64,000 nt of DNA from Chloroflexota bacterium (GCA_016223085.1 JACRPS010000003.1:862202-926201), one strand, 5' to 3'. Positions 7,549 through 15,283 are shown, counted from the stretch's first letter. Made by a program: numbers and translations. The notes: a model not told the origin generated them from the sequence alone.

Positions 7549-9768
7549 TTACGAAGCGGGCAGTTCGCCGAAGAAATACAGGTGCAGGATATCCCGCACG
7601 AGAGGCGCGGCCACGCCTGACCCTTCACCGGAGTTTTCCACAATCACGGCTACCGCGATCTCCGGGTTGTCCATCGGTGCGAAGGCGGCGAACCAGGCAT
7701 GAGACACCGCGTCCGGGCTGCTGCCATCCTGCGCCGTGCCGGTTTTGCCGCATACACCGACGTTTTGCAGGTCAGGGTCGAGGCGGAACTGGTATTCGGC
7801 AGTGCCGGCGCGTGACTGGGTGACCGCGCACAGCCCTTCGCGCAGCATGTCATATTCTTCCGGCTTCACGCCGATGTTGCCCATCACGTCCGGCTGTAGC
7901 GTATAACTGGGCGCTTCGCCCAGGATGCCAACCTGCTTCACCAACTGCGGGCGCAGCAGGTCACCGCGATTGGCAATCGCCGCAAACCAGCGCGTGACCT
8001 GAAGCGGCGTCACCTGCACTTCCCCCTGGCCAATGCTGATGTTCACCTCGTCGGAGAAGTTCCAGTCATAACCCATGTTCTGGCGTTTCCATTCCGGGCT
8101 AGGGATAAACCCGGCGGATTCGTCCAGGTCACGCAGACCGGTTGGACTGCCGAAGCCAAGGCGGCGCATGTATTCCGGCAGCAGGCCCGGCTGGTGCATG
8201 AACATCTGGTAGCCGACTTCGTAAAAGTACGGGTTGCAGCTTTGCGTCAGCGCGCCCGGCAGCGTCAGTGTGCCATGCCCGCTGTTCCAGTCGTAGCGGG
8301 TGATGTCCCGCGTCCAGCGGCCTACACAGGTGTATTTTTCGTCCAGCGCGTACACGCCGCTGTCCGAGACAGCGGTGGCCGATACGGTTTTCATCACCGA
8401 GCCAAGCGGGTACAGGCCGTTGACAGCGCGATTCAACTGCGGGCGGCGCGGATCGGTCTGCACTTCTGCGACGATGCGGGCGGCTTCGGCGCGCCCAATC
8501 GTGGGGAAAGGGCTAAAGGCATTGCCGTCGTAGGTGGGGTAGCTGACCATCGCCAGGATTTCGCCGGTATGCACGTTCATCACCACCGCCGCCGCGCCCT
8601 TCGAGGTTTTTGACCAGGCATTTTTGGCATAGGCGTCAGCAATGATTTTGGCGACGCCGGCTTGCAGCTTCGCGTCGAGCGTCAGCCACACACTTTCCGG
8701 CGCTTTGGACGGATTGCGGGCGATTTCCCGCAGCACCCCGCCGCCCTGCGACACGATCAGCAGCCTGCCGCCGGGACGCCCGCGCAGGGTATCGTCCCAG
8801 CTTTTTTCGATGCCGCTTTTGCCCAGGATAGAGTCCTGGGTGAAGCCGGCGGCTTCCACCGCCGGAATGTCCGCTTCATCCGGATAGCCAATGTTGCCCA
8901 GAATGTACGGCGCAAGCGTGCCGTTCTGGTAACGGCGCGTCGGGCGGCTGGCGAACTGCGCGGCGCACGCCTGTTCCAGCGTGGCGTGGCTTTGCTCATA
9001 GGCCGAGGCTTCCATCGTGCCAAATTCCATCAGCCAGTTGGGCGCGGACTCGTCGTAAATCCGCTGGATGTCCTCCGCCGTTTTACCCAGCAGCGGCACC
9101 AGCAGCGGCAGACAGGTTTCCCACGACGGAATCTCCTGTTTGATGGCACGGACGATAACTGCCTTGCCATTCTGGTCGGCCAGGATATCGCCGTTGCGGT
9201 CGTAGATGTTAGCGCGGCTGGGCGCGCTGATCTCCAGCCGCAGCCGTCCGCCGCTGCCCATCTCCGCAAAAATATCGCCCGGCGACCAGGCGACCCGCCA
9301 ATCCCCGGCACGCTCGTCCATCACCAGCCGTAGCTGCCGGTCCTTGTCAGTAAACTGGCCGAGCAGGTTGGTATTGAACGTGATGTCATAAGCAAACACG
9401 ACGATGTTGTCCCGTTCGCGGTACATCGTGATCGGGTCATAATCGAGGCTGTGGAGCGTCATCTCGGTGTGGGACGACTGGTACAGCGCCGTGAAGGTGT
9501 CCAGCGGCGTGGCTTCCTGGCTGTTGAAGGTGATGAGACTGTACATCACCGGGAGGTCGTCCGCCTTCCACGCTTCCAGGAAGGCGCGCGCCACGCGCTC
9601 GGCGTTTTCTGGCGGCGCGGTAGGCACGGGATTCAGGACGGCCAGCGTGGGCAGCGTTTCGACGCTGCTTTGCGGCGCCGGGCTGCACCCGGCGACGACG
9701 GCGATGACGATGGCGACCAGCAGCTTGAACAATCTGCTCTCCACAGGCGCTTCAATACTTGCTACCAC
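7549..9768 (-). CDS. Penicillin-binding protein, transpeptidase (PBP2/MecA-like)
   Basis: 739 residues. The N-terminus is a lipoprotein-type signal with lipobox VVAGC (Cys28), then an NTF2-like MecA_N domain (about 55-165), a PBP dimerisation domain (about 180-345) and the transpeptidase domain (about 375-735). The three active-site motifs are intact: SxxK as S457-VMK460, SxN as S510-C-N512, and KTG as K675-T-G677 (GKTGTAQ). It cross-links peptidoglycan outside the membrane. No rodA/ftsW partner is adjacent. Domain order matches class B PBPs with an NTF2-like N-terminus such as PBP2a and PBP3 of Firmicutes; beta-lactam susceptibility cannot be inferred. Lipid anchoring instead of a TM anchor is a small peculiarity. 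Confidence 0.9.
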   Translation of the reverse strand: MVASIEAPVESRLFKLLVAIVIAVVAGCSPAPQSSVETLPTLAVLNPVPTAPPENAERVARAFLEAWKADDLPVMYSLITFNSQEATPLDTFTALYQSSHTEMTLHSLDYDPITMYRERDNIVVFAYDITFNTNLLGQFTDKDRQLRLVMDERAGDWRVAWSPGDIFAEMGSGGRLRLEISAPSRANIYDRNGDILADQNGKAVIVRAIKQEIPSWETCLPLLVPLLGKTAEDIQRIYDESAPNWLMEFGTMEASAYEQSHATLEQACAAQFASRPTRRYQNGTLAPYILGNIGYPDEADIPAVEAAGFTQDSILGKSGIEKSWDDTLRGRPGGRLLIVSQGGGVLREIARNPSKAPESVWLTLDAKLQAGVAKIIADAYAKNAWSKTSKGAAAVVMNVHTGEILAMVSYPTYDGNAFSPFPTIGRAEAARIVAEVQTDPRRPQLNRAVNGLYPLGSVMKTVSATAVSDSGVYALDEKYTCVGRWTRDITRYDWNSGHGTLTLPGALTQSCNPYFYEVGYQMFMHQPGLLPEYMRRLGFGSPTGLRDLDESAGFIPSPEWKRQNMGYDWNFSDEVNISIGQGEVQVTPLQVTRWFAAIANRGDLLRPQLVKQVGILGEAPSYTLQPDVMGNIGVKPEEYDMLREGLCAVTQSRAGTAEYQFRLDPDLQNVGVCGKTGTAQDGSSPDAVSHAWFAAFAPMDNPEIAVAVIVENSGEGSGVAAPLVRDILHLYFFGELPAS

Positions 9769-9831
9769 TGGTATTGTAGTCCCAATCGTTCGCAGGGGCG
9801 AATAAGAAAATGGGGAGTGATACGAACATGC

Positions 9832-9837
9832 TATAAT
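9832..9837 (+). promoter_or_regulatory. Extended -10 promoter before HNH gene pair
   Basis: ACATGCTATAAT, i.e. an extended -10 (TGCTATAAT), 40 bp before the ATG at 9878. No good -35 is seen. The same 12 bases occur before the VapBC-type pair at 10567-10578. Confidence 0.6.
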
Positions 9838-9877
9838 GAATCCGGTACCGGAAAAGAGTTGGTAAAGAGGTGTTGAA

Positions 9878-10126
9878 ATGGCTGTTCAACGGGTATCCGT
9901 TCAGGATGAAATCTACGACTTTCTAACTTCTCAGCCGACACCTCAGCAAATTATTGCATTTCGCCCCTCTGAGGAGTCTCAGGAACGCATGAGTTATCTT
10001 TTAGAGGCTAATCGTAATGGAACATTGACGGAAGCAGAGACAGCAGAATTAGATGAATACATGAACATCGAACACTTCATGCGAATGCTCAAGGCGAAAG
10101 CGCGCCAAAGACTGATGCAGTCATGA
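9878..10126 (+). CDS. Small acidic protein paired with HNH nuclease
   Basis: 82 residues, predicted all-helical, with no recognised domain. An AGAGGTGTTGAA Shine-Dalgarno region precedes the ATG. Its stop overlaps the ATG of the HNH gene (ATGA, 10123-10126), so the two are co-translated. I recall similar small proteins encoded directly before HNH genes in cyanobacteria and Chloroflexota, but that is from memory only. A partner or inhibitor role for the nuclease is an inference from the overlap. GC is lower than that of the housekeeping genes around it. Confidence 0.7.
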   Translation: MAVQRVSVQDEIYDFLTSQPTPQQIIAFRPSEESQERMSYLLEANRNGTLTEAETAELDEYMNIEHFMRMLKAKARQRLMQS

Positions 10127-10542
10127 AGAAATATATTTCTGTCGAACTTCGCCGCTTCGTTTTTGATCGAGCGAAGGGACAATGTGAATACTGTCTAATA
10201 CACGACGACGATGGGCTGTGGCCTCACGAAATTGACCACATCTATGCTGAAAAACACGGTGGCGAAACGATTGAATCCAATCTCTGTTTAAGCTGTGACG
10301 CCTGTAACCGGTACAAAGGCAGCGATCTGGCCTCGCTCGACCCCGAAAGTAGTGAGCCAGTATTTCTTTTCCATCCTCGCCGGGATGTATGGTCAGACCA
10401 TTTCCGGCTAAACGATTCAATAATCGAACCGCTAACCCCGAAAGGACGTGCAACGGACCGGCTGCTGAAGTTGAACCTTCAGGAGAGGCTTGACGAGCGC
10501 ACTATTCTGATAGAGATAGGTCGTTACCCTACGCCTTCGTAA
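10123..10542 (+). CDS. HNH endonuclease
   Basis: 139 residues with a compact HNH fold: CEYC (Cys21, Cys24), EIDHI (Asp38-His39), ESNLCLSC (Asn53, Cys58) and CNRYKG (Cys61, Asn62), i.e. the two CxxC zinc knuckles and the catalytic His. It resembles the IscB-unrelated, freestanding HNH proteins common in cyanobacteria and Chloroflexota. It may cut DNA in defence or mobility; no partner methylase is seen. The last codons (PTPS and the TAA) lie in a 24-bp copy of the serS 3' end (10529-10552), so the original C-terminus may have been replaced. Confidence 0.85.
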   Translation: MKKYISVELRRFVFDRAKGQCEYCLIHDDDGLWPHEIDHIYAEKHGGETIESNLCLSCDACNRYKGSDLASLDPESSEPVFLFHPRRDVWSDHFRLNDSIIEPLTPKGRATDRLLKLNLQERLDERTILIEIGRYPTPS

Positions 10543-10552
10543 TCCGTTCCGC
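10529..10552 (-). repeat. Direct repeat: copy of the serS 3' end (distal copy)
   Basis: These 24 bases are identical to 11419-11442, which is the last seven codons plus stop of serS (ERITKA, TAG). The offset is 890 bp and the orientation is the same. Together the two copies bracket the VapBC-type module. The HNH stop codon lies inside this copy. Confidence 0.85.
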
Positions 10553-10572
10553 AGTAAAGATTCAGGACATGC

Positions 10573-10578
10573 TATAAT
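10573..10578 (+). promoter_or_regulatory. Extended -10 promoter before VapB/VapC-type pair
   Basis: TATAAT in the context ACATGCTATAAT, identical over 12 bases to the promoter before the HNH pair. GAGGAGACACAGGAG follows, giving a ribosome site ahead of the ATG at 10609. Confidence 0.6.
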
Positions 10579-10608
10579 TGCTGGTGAGGAGACACAGGAG
10601 TAACGATC

Positions 10609-10884
10609 ATGGCACTCGTGGTTCGCGCGGTGGTAGAAGACGGCCAGCTAAAGCTGCTTGATCCGGTGGATTTGCCGGAAGGCCAGCAGCTACGCCTGCA
10701 AATTGAAACGCTGTCAGAGGAAGATGCTATCCGGGCTGCGCTGGGTGATGCGGTGCGCTGGCATGATACCAGCGACGACAGTGATGCCTGGGTCGAAGAC
10801 ATGGCGGGTGAGATAGCCCAGGCGTTAAGCAAAGGGCCTTCGCTGTCACAGATCATTATTGAAGAACGGGAAAGTGGCTGGTGA
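10609..10884 (+). CDS. Antitoxin of VapBC-type pair (DUF104/AF2212-like)
   Basis: 91 residues. The N-terminus (VVRAVVEDGQLKLLDPVDLPEGQQLRLQI, here cited in part) has the short beta-rich pattern of DUF104/AF2212-like antitoxins: 'a.ye.G.l.pl.pv.l.eG..v.l.i'. The C-terminal half is helical and acidic (SEEDAIRAAL, DDSDAWVEDMAGEI) and would wrap the toxin. The stop overlaps the GTG of the PIN gene by one codon (10881-10884). The complex would autoregulate the promoter at 10573, as in known VapBC pairs, which is an inference here. Confidence 0.8.
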   Translation: MALVVRAVVEDGQLKLLDPVDLPEGQQLRLQIETLSEEDAIRAALGDAVRWHDTSDDSDAWVEDMAGEIAQALSKGPSLSQIIIEERESGW

Positions 10885-11336
10885 CTGCCTACTTTTTTGA
10901 CACGAGTGCGTTAATTAAACGTTACGTTGTTGAGGCGGGTACAGACTGGGTTCTGGAAGTTGTTGGCTCTGACAGCGGTAACACCATATTTATCGCCCAA
11001 ATAACGCCTGTCGAATTGGCATCGGGGCTTGCTCGTCTTAAACGCGAGGGAATCCTCACAGCCCAATTGGCGAGTTCAGCGCGCATCTTATATGACCGTC
11101 ATGTACGACGAGAATATGATGTGGTTGGACTTACCAGGCGGGTTGTTCAAAGGGCACAGGATTTGCTCGACGTACATTCCCTCCGCGCCTATGACGCCGT
11201 TCAACTGGCCTCAGCGCTGGAGAGCAACGCCCGGCTGCTGGCGGCGAACCTCTCGCCGCTGGTTTTTGTTTCGGCAGACGTGCGCCTGCTCCATGCCGCT
11301 TCCACCGAAGGCTTGCAGACCCATCAACCCGCTTGA
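10881..11336 (+). CDS. PIN-domain toxin (VapC family)
   Basis: 151 residues from a GTG start. The PIN acidic residues are Asp7 (FFDTSALIKRY), Glu45 (TPVELASGL), Asp105 (RAYDAVQLASAL) and Asp133 (VSADVRLL), a full Mg2+-binding set, so it should be an active RNase. VapC enzymes usually cut tRNA or 23S rRNA. Overlapping coding with the upstream antitoxin confirms the pairing. The module sits between two copies of the serS 3' end, suggesting it arrived as a unit. Confidence 0.88.
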   Translation: MTAYFFDTSALIKRYVVEAGTDWVLEVVGSDSGNTIFIAQITPVELASGLARLKREGILTAQLASSARILYDRHVRREYDVVGLTRRVVQRAQDLLDVHSLRAYDAVQLASALESNARLLAANLSPLVFVSADVRLLHAASTEGLQTHQPA

Positions 11337-11342
11337 GTAATC

Positions 11343-11366
11343 AGGGCGAAGCGTCACCTCGCCCCT
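11343..11366. repeat. Palindromic element P1 (degenerate)
   Basis: AGGGCGA and TCGCCCCT arms around a 9-base loop, right after the vapC stop. It is a weaker member of the GTAGGG-armed palindrome family listed at 24541, 35121, 38938, 43752 and elsewhere. Confidence 0.5.
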
Positions 11367-11417
11367 CCGTTTGTCTCTGCGCCTTTGCTTCTTTGCACCT
11401 TTGCGTTAAGTTTTTGC
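11366..11417. repeat. Heptad repeat array, copy H2
   Basis: Units TCTCTGCG, CCTTTGC, TTCTTTGC, ACCTTTGCG, then TTAAGTTTTT, ending at the serS stop codon. Same orientation relative to the adjacent minus-strand gene as H1, H3, H4, H5 and H6. Confidence 0.75.
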
Positions 11418-11418
11418 T

Positions 11419-12834
11419 CTACGCCTTCGTAATCCGTTCCGCGCCGCCCAGGTACGGGCGCAGCGCCTCCGGTATCACCACGCTGCCGTCGGCCTGTTGG
11501 TAGTTCTCCAGGATGGCGATTATCACGCGTGGCGTCGCCAGACCGCTGCCGTTAAGGGTATGCACAAACTGCGCCTTCTTGCCCTCGGCAGGACGATACT
11601 TCACGTTCGCCCGGCGTGCCTGGAACGCCTCGGTGTTGCTGCATGACGACACTTCCAGCCATTCGTTGCAGCCCGGCGCCCACATCTCCAGATCATACTT
11701 CTTGCTGGCGCTGAAACCCAGGTCGCCGGTCACGATCTCCAGCCGCCGGAACGGAATTTTGAGCGCCCGCGCCACGTCGCTGGCCGCCTCTACCAGCGAT
11801 TCGAGTTCGGCGTAGCTCGTTTCCGGCGTGGTGAACTTGTACAGTTCGACCTTCTCGAACTGGTGCAGCCGCTTGATGCCGCGCACGTCGCGCCCGGCGC
11901 TCACCTTTTCGCGGCGGAAGCAGGGTGTATGCGCTACGTAATACAGCGGAAGCTGCGCCTCGTCCAGGATTTCGTCGCGGTGCAGGTTGGTGATGGCGAC
12001 CTCGGCGGTGGGCAGCATGTACAGGTCTTCCTCGTCGTCGTGGTAGACGTTCTCGCGGAACTTCGGGAACTGCCCCGCGCCGACCATCATCACCTCGCGC
12101 ACCATATAAGGCACGTACAGTTCGGTGAAGCCGTGCGCCCGCGCGCTGTCGAGGAACAGGTTAATCAGCGCCCGCTGCAACCGCGCGCCCCAGCCCTTCA
12201 GCACATACGCCCGCGACCCGGCCAGCTTCACGCCGCGCTCGAAGTCAATGATGTCCAGCTCCGGCCCGATTTCCCAGTGCGGCCTGGGCGTAAAGTCAAA
12301 CTGGCGCATTTCGCCTTCCGGCTGCCAGGGGATGTTGTGCTCCTCGCTGTCGAACACCGGCACGCTTTCATGCGGCAGGTTGGGTATCCACAGCATATTT
12401 TCCTCAAGCCGGGCGTCCACTTCGCGGATTTGCTCGTTGAGCGCGTTCACCCGGTCGCCCATCTCGCGCAGCGCGTCGGTCAGCCTGTCCAGCGCCTCGG
12501 CGGTATTCACGGCCACCGCGACCGCGCTGCCTTCGCCCGCCATGAAGCGCGTCGCTGCCTCGTAATCCCCGGCGCGAATCGCCTCCGCTGCCTGTGCCGC
12601 CAGCGCGCCGCGCGCCGCGTCGTCCAGCCTTTTGTTGCCGCGCAGCCCGCCAACGCCCTTGTTCAGCCGGTTGCGCGCCGCCTGAATCGCTTCCGCTTCG
12701 GTCAGCAGCGCCCGCCGCTGTTTGTCGAGTTCCAGGACGGCGTCCACCCGCGCCAGCGCCGCCGGGTCGTTCAGCTTGCCGATCTGTTCCTTAACCCACT
12801 CCGGCTTCTCCCGGATGATGGTGATGTCCAACAT
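11419..12834 (-). CDS. serS: Seryl-tRNA synthetase
   Basis: 471 residues. It charges tRNASer (and tRNASec) with serine. The N-terminal tRNA-binding coiled-coil arm is at about 30-150 and the class II catalytic core at about 190-460, with motif 2 FRREKVSAGRDVRGIKRLHQ (part) and motif 3 GLATPRVIIAILENYQ. The family usually has about 425 residues. The excess lies in the arm, where roughly 40 extra residues, Ala-rich (LDDAARGALAAQ, AIRAGDYEAATRFMAGEG), interrupt the antiparallel coil. The start ATG at 12834 follows AAGGAGAAACGGAAGCG. Its 3' end (last 24 bases) is repeated at 10529-10552. A heptad repeat abuts the stop. selA is also in this window (51002), consistent with Ser-tRNASec use. Confidence 0.95.
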   Translation of the reverse strand: MLDITIIREKPEWVKEQIGKLNDPAALARVDAVLELDKQRRALLTEAEAIQAARNRLNKGVGGLRGNKRLDDAARGALAAQAAEAIRAGDYEAATRFMAGEGSAVAVAVNTAEALDRLTDALREMGDRVNALNEQIREVDARLEENMLWIPNLPHESVPVFDSEEHNIPWQPEGEMRQFDFTPRPHWEIGPELDIIDFERGVKLAGSRAYVLKGWGARLQRALINLFLDSARAHGFTELYVPYMVREVMMVGAGQFPKFRENVYHDDEEDLYMLPTAEVAITNLHRDEILDEAQLPLYYVAHTPCFRREKVSAGRDVRGIKRLHQFEKVELYKFTTPETSYAELESLVEAASDVARALKIPFRRLEIVTGDLGFSASKKYDLEMWAPGCNEWLEVSSCSNTEAFQARRANVKYRPAEGKKAQFVHTLNGSGLATPRVIIAILENYQQADGSVVIPEALRPYLGGAERITKA

Positions 12835-12877
12835 CGCTTCCGTTTCTCCTTATATGTTGTTCAGGTATGAGTAGAAA

Positions 12878-12924
12878 GGTATGAGGGATGAGTAAAAACG
12901 AACTCATCCCCCGTACCTCATACC
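12878..12924. repeat. Inverted repeat between serS and small membrane gene
   Basis: GGTATGAGGGATGAG faces CTCATCC...CCTCATACC with a 10-base loop. The word GGTATGAG also occurs once more just upstream (about 12863). No U-tract follows on the minus strand, so it is a poor intrinsic terminator. Function unknown. Confidence 0.5.
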
Positions 12925-12927
12925 TCA

Positions 12928-13089
12928 TCACTTATTTTGTCTTGGCTGCGTATCGTCCTTCGCCCATGCCGGCTCGTCGTCGGGCAGTGGTCGCGTCAGG
13001 TCGGCGCGCAGCCGCCGCGCGGCCAGGATCAGCCCGACGATGATGACCGCAAAAATGAGCGTATCAAAAAACTCGCGTGTCAGTTGCAT
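12928..13089 (-). CDS. Small single-span membrane protein
   Basis: 53 residues from the ATG at 13089 (preceded by GGGACACC). One membrane helix is at about 9-25 (LIFAVIIVGLILAA), then a basic stretch RRLRADLTRP and an acidic/polar tail. The longer 66-residue reading would run into the terminator at 13102-13145 and is rejected. Function unknown. The GC and codon pattern fit coding, but at this size confidence is moderate. Confidence 0.5.
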   Translation of the reverse strand: MQLTREFFDTLIFAVIIVGLILAARRLRADLTRPLPDDEPAWAKDDTQPRQNK

Positions 13090-13101
13090 GGTGTCCCATT
13101 C

Positions 13102-13145
13102 TAAAACAAAAACGCCCGCCCTGACCACTGGTCGGACGAGGCGTT
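13102..13145 (-). terminator. Rho-independent terminator after histidine kinase gene
   Basis: On the minus strand AACGCCTCGTCC-GACCAGTGGTC-... folds back on GGGCGGGCGTT and is followed by TTTGTTTT. It lies 30 bp downstream of the kinase stop (13175). Confidence 0.75.
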
Positions 13146-13174
13146 ACGACAGCCTCGGTGGTGGCCGGGGATAT

Positions 13175-14323
13175 TCAGGCGTTGCTCGAACTGGAACTGG
13201 CGGAGGTTGAATCGTCGCGCCACAGCGGCAGTTTCAGGCTGAAGGTCGTGCCCACCCCTTCTTCGCTTTCAAACCAGATTTTTCCGTTCATGGCCTCAAC
13301 CTCGTGCTTGCACAGGTATAAACTCAGGCCGTAGCCGAATTCTGCCAGGATTTGCGGCTGCCGCGCCCGCTGGAAGGGCGCAAACACGCGCTCAAATTCC
13401 CTGGCACGGATACCGTAGCCTTCGTCAATCACATCAAGCTGCGCGCTCTGGCTCTGCGGCGATGCCTGCGCCATGATGATGATCGGTGTGGCCTTCATGC
13501 TGTACATCATAGCATTGCGTAGCATGTCCTGCAAGAGGGTCGTTAAGCGTGCTGGGGAAGCGAACACAGCCAGATCATCCGGCACGGTGGTTTTGATACG
13601 CCCCCGGTAATCCTGCGTCTCGGTCTCCGGGTCAAGCAGTTGGATTTCATCCAGCCCTTCCAGAAAATCTTCCACAAAATCAGCCAGATCAATCCGACGG
13701 CGTTCGCGGCGAATCTGTTCCGGCAGCCTGCCGGTGCGGATGACTTCCAGCCGGTACAGCAGCGCCATCAGGCGTTCGACCCGGTGCATGTGCGTGGCAA
13801 TCAACTGCACAAAGCCGCCGATGCGCCGCCCCAACTGTTCAACCGTTTCGCCGCGCCGGGTTTGTTTCATGCTCTGCAAGATCAGGTTGACGTGCCCCTG
13901 GCTGGACTCGGCGGCGTTTTGCACTTCGGTGCGGAACTGTGTCAGGATGTCGGTCATAGCGGTCCAGTCCGGCACTTCGATGGTAATCATGGTGAACACC
14001 TCGCCGCTGTCACCGTGAACCGCCGCCGCCCAGCAGGGCACATACTCGCCGGCGCGGTAGATGTGGAAACGCACCGGGCGCGCCGATTCCAGCGCCTTCT
14101 TGCGCGCCGCCTCGACGGTATCGTCCGGGTCACTGGTGCGTACGTTAAACAGCGCCGCCGCCGCCGCCCAGCCATTGGCGCGGATGAGTTTCAGATCAGC
14201 GCCGAGGATGCTGCGCGCCGCCAGGTTATCCACGATCAGCCGGTTGGCGCTGTCGAAGATCAGAACGCCCTGTCCCAGGCCGTCCAGTACGGCTTGATAA
14301 TTCAGTTGCTTGTCCAGCGCCAT
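13175..14323 (-). CDS. PAS-type sensor histidine kinase with atypical H-box
   Basis: 382 residues from ATG 14323 (CAGGGTC upstream). The alternative start at 14347 would lie inside the upstream terminator. A PAS-like domain (about 5-120: VLDGLGQGVLIFDSANRLIVDN, part) leads to a helical region with GHVNLILQSM as the only candidate phosphoacceptor His, without the usual HELR.PL. The HATPase_c domain is at about 235-370, with LLQDMLRNAMMYS (N box), DEGYGI (G1), FGYGLSLYLCK (G2) and GTTFSLKLP. ATP binding seems intact; autophosphorylation is uncertain. It is soluble, with no response regulator adjacent. The Ser-rich C-terminal tail is unusual. A terminator follows. Confidence 0.82.
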   Translation of the reverse strand: MALDKQLNYQAVLDGLGQGVLIFDSANRLIVDNLAARSILGADLKLIRANGWAAAAALFNVRTSDPDDTVEAARKKALESARPVRFHIYRAGEYVPCWAAAVHGDSGEVFTMITIEVPDWTAMTDILTQFRTEVQNAAESSQGHVNLILQSMKQTRRGETVEQLGRRIGGFVQLIATHMHRVERLMALLYRLEVIRTGRLPEQIRRERRRIDLADFVEDFLEGLDEIQLLDPETETQDYRGRIKTTVPDDLAVFASPARLTTLLQDMLRNAMMYSMKATPIIIMAQASPQSQSAQLDVIDEGYGIRAREFERVFAPFQRARQPQILAEFGYGLSLYLCKHEVEAMNGKIWFESEEGVGTTFSLKLPLWRDDSTSASSSSSNA

Positions 14324-14344
14324 GAAGTGACCCTGCCGTTGCCA

Positions 14345-14371
14345 CAAAAAAGGGGAACTATCGCTCCCCTC
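14345..14371 (-). terminator. Rho-independent terminator after hepT
   Basis: AGGGGA-GCGATAG-TTCCCCT hairpin followed by TTTTTT on the minus strand, 27 bp past the hepT stop. Confidence 0.8.
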
Positions 14372-14390
14372 GATTGTATCTGAATTTGGA

Positions 14391-14401
14391 TTTCGCGCTA
14401 T
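14391..14401. repeat. Short direct repeat at hepT stop codon
   Basis: Eleven bases (tttcgcgctat) containing the hepT stop (CTA), identical to 15349-15359 at the stop of the SGNH gene. The two bracket the MNT/HepT module. Weak by length alone; noted because longer repeats of the same kind exist at serS and lysS. Confidence 0.35.
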
Positions 14402-14763
14402 GAGGCGTTTGTGTCTTTCGTATCAGAGCTGCTTATGGCGTTGAGGATGGTCTCAATTTGTGACTTAAGGATCGGCAGCTCTTTTTCAATAATGTCCCAG
14501 ATACGCTCCAACTTGATTTCCCAGTAAGTATGGATTGCAAAGTTACGAAAAGCAGCAATTTGTCGCCAGGAAACATCCGGGTTTTGCTCACGAAGCGTTT
14601 CAGAAATATGACGACTGGCTTCTCCGATCACTTCAAGATTGCGAATGACGGCTTCCTGGATAAGTCTGGAACCGAAAACGGCAGCGCGCCCTGGCTCCAC
14701 AAATTCCTCTGTTAGCTGGATGCGTTCGAGAATATCTTCGAGATAACGGATGTCATCTCTCAT
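14398..14763 (-). CDS. hepT: HepT-like HEPN RNase toxin (DUF86)
   Basis: 121 residues, all-helical DUF86/HepT fold. The HEPN catalytic motif RX4HXY is present as Arg73-NFAI-His78-T-Tyr80. Other family marks are LIQEAVIRNLEVIGEASRH (part) near 34-52 and the acidic N-terminus YLEDILERI. HepT toxins are RNases neutralised by an MNT nucleotidyltransferase that polyadenylylates the Tyr of the motif. The gene overlaps the MNT stop by one codon (14760-14763). The terminator follows directly. GC is lower than the neighbourhood, consistent with acquisition. Confidence 0.9.
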   Translation of the reverse strand: MRDDIRYLEDILERIQLTEEFVEPGRAAVFGSRLIQEAVIRNLEVIGEASRHISETLREQNPDVSWRQIAAFRNFAIHTYWEIKLERIWDIIEKELPILKSQIETILNAISSSDTKDTNAS

Positions 14764-15077
14764 AAGGGCACAGCCTCATGCAGAACCCGCGCCCGGATAC
14801 GCGGTTTTAATTCCTCAACGGTGGTGACATCCACTTTACGACCTAACAAATCCTCCAATGCCACTACAAATTCCATCCCACCCCAACGGGAAAGCCGAGT
14901 CCAATCCTGGTCAACCAACAGATCAATGTCGCTGTCTGGTCTGGCTTCGCCCCGCGCCACCGAGCCGAAAACACGAACATTCGTTACCCCGTGCTGGCGC
15001 GCCAGTTGAAGAATTTTTTCCCGTTTATCCGCGAGCAAGTCCTGAATACCTAACCCGGTGTTCAGTTGAGGGTTCAT
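14760..15077 (-). CDS. mntA: MNT-type nucleotidyltransferase antitoxin
   Basis: 105 residues. A minimal nucleotidyltransferase with FGSVARGEARPDSDIDLLV at 37-55: the GSxxR motif and the acidic pair Asp50/Asp52. In characterised MntA-HepT pairs the antitoxin transfers AMP to the HepT active-site Tyr. The third catalytic carboxylate would be Asp83 or close (KVDVTTVEEL). The ATG at 15077 is the only reasonable start. First gene of a two-gene unit. Confidence 0.9.
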   Translation of the reverse strand: MNPQLNTGLGIQDLLADKREKILQLARQHGVTNVRVFGSVARGEARPDSDIDLLVDQDWTRLSRWGGMEFVVALEDLLGRKVDVTTVEELKPRIRARVLHEAVPL

Positions 15078-15185
15078 GACAATCTACCTACACAGGTTTC
15101 AATGCTTATTTTAACGTGAATGATGGCTAAACTGGTTGCCGAATGGATACTGTCTCGCCAGTGTTTTTGTGTAGCGATCAGTCAT

Positions 15186-15283
15186 CAGCGTTCAGCTTTT
15201 GACTTGGTACGGTGGCTGATGGCTGACTGCTTAACGGTGGTTTCTGCGCCGAATCACTTATCCCTAACTCACCTTATTTTAGT
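15186..15283. repeat. Dispersed intergenic element, copy B
   Basis: Counterpart of the element at 4879-4972 (same opening 11 bases and the same ordered blocks). It contains a local inverted repeat, AGTCATCAGC (15180-15189) against GCTGATGGCT. It lies between mntA and the SGNH gene. The 278-bp gap 15078-15355 otherwise shows no gene. Confidence 0.5.
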
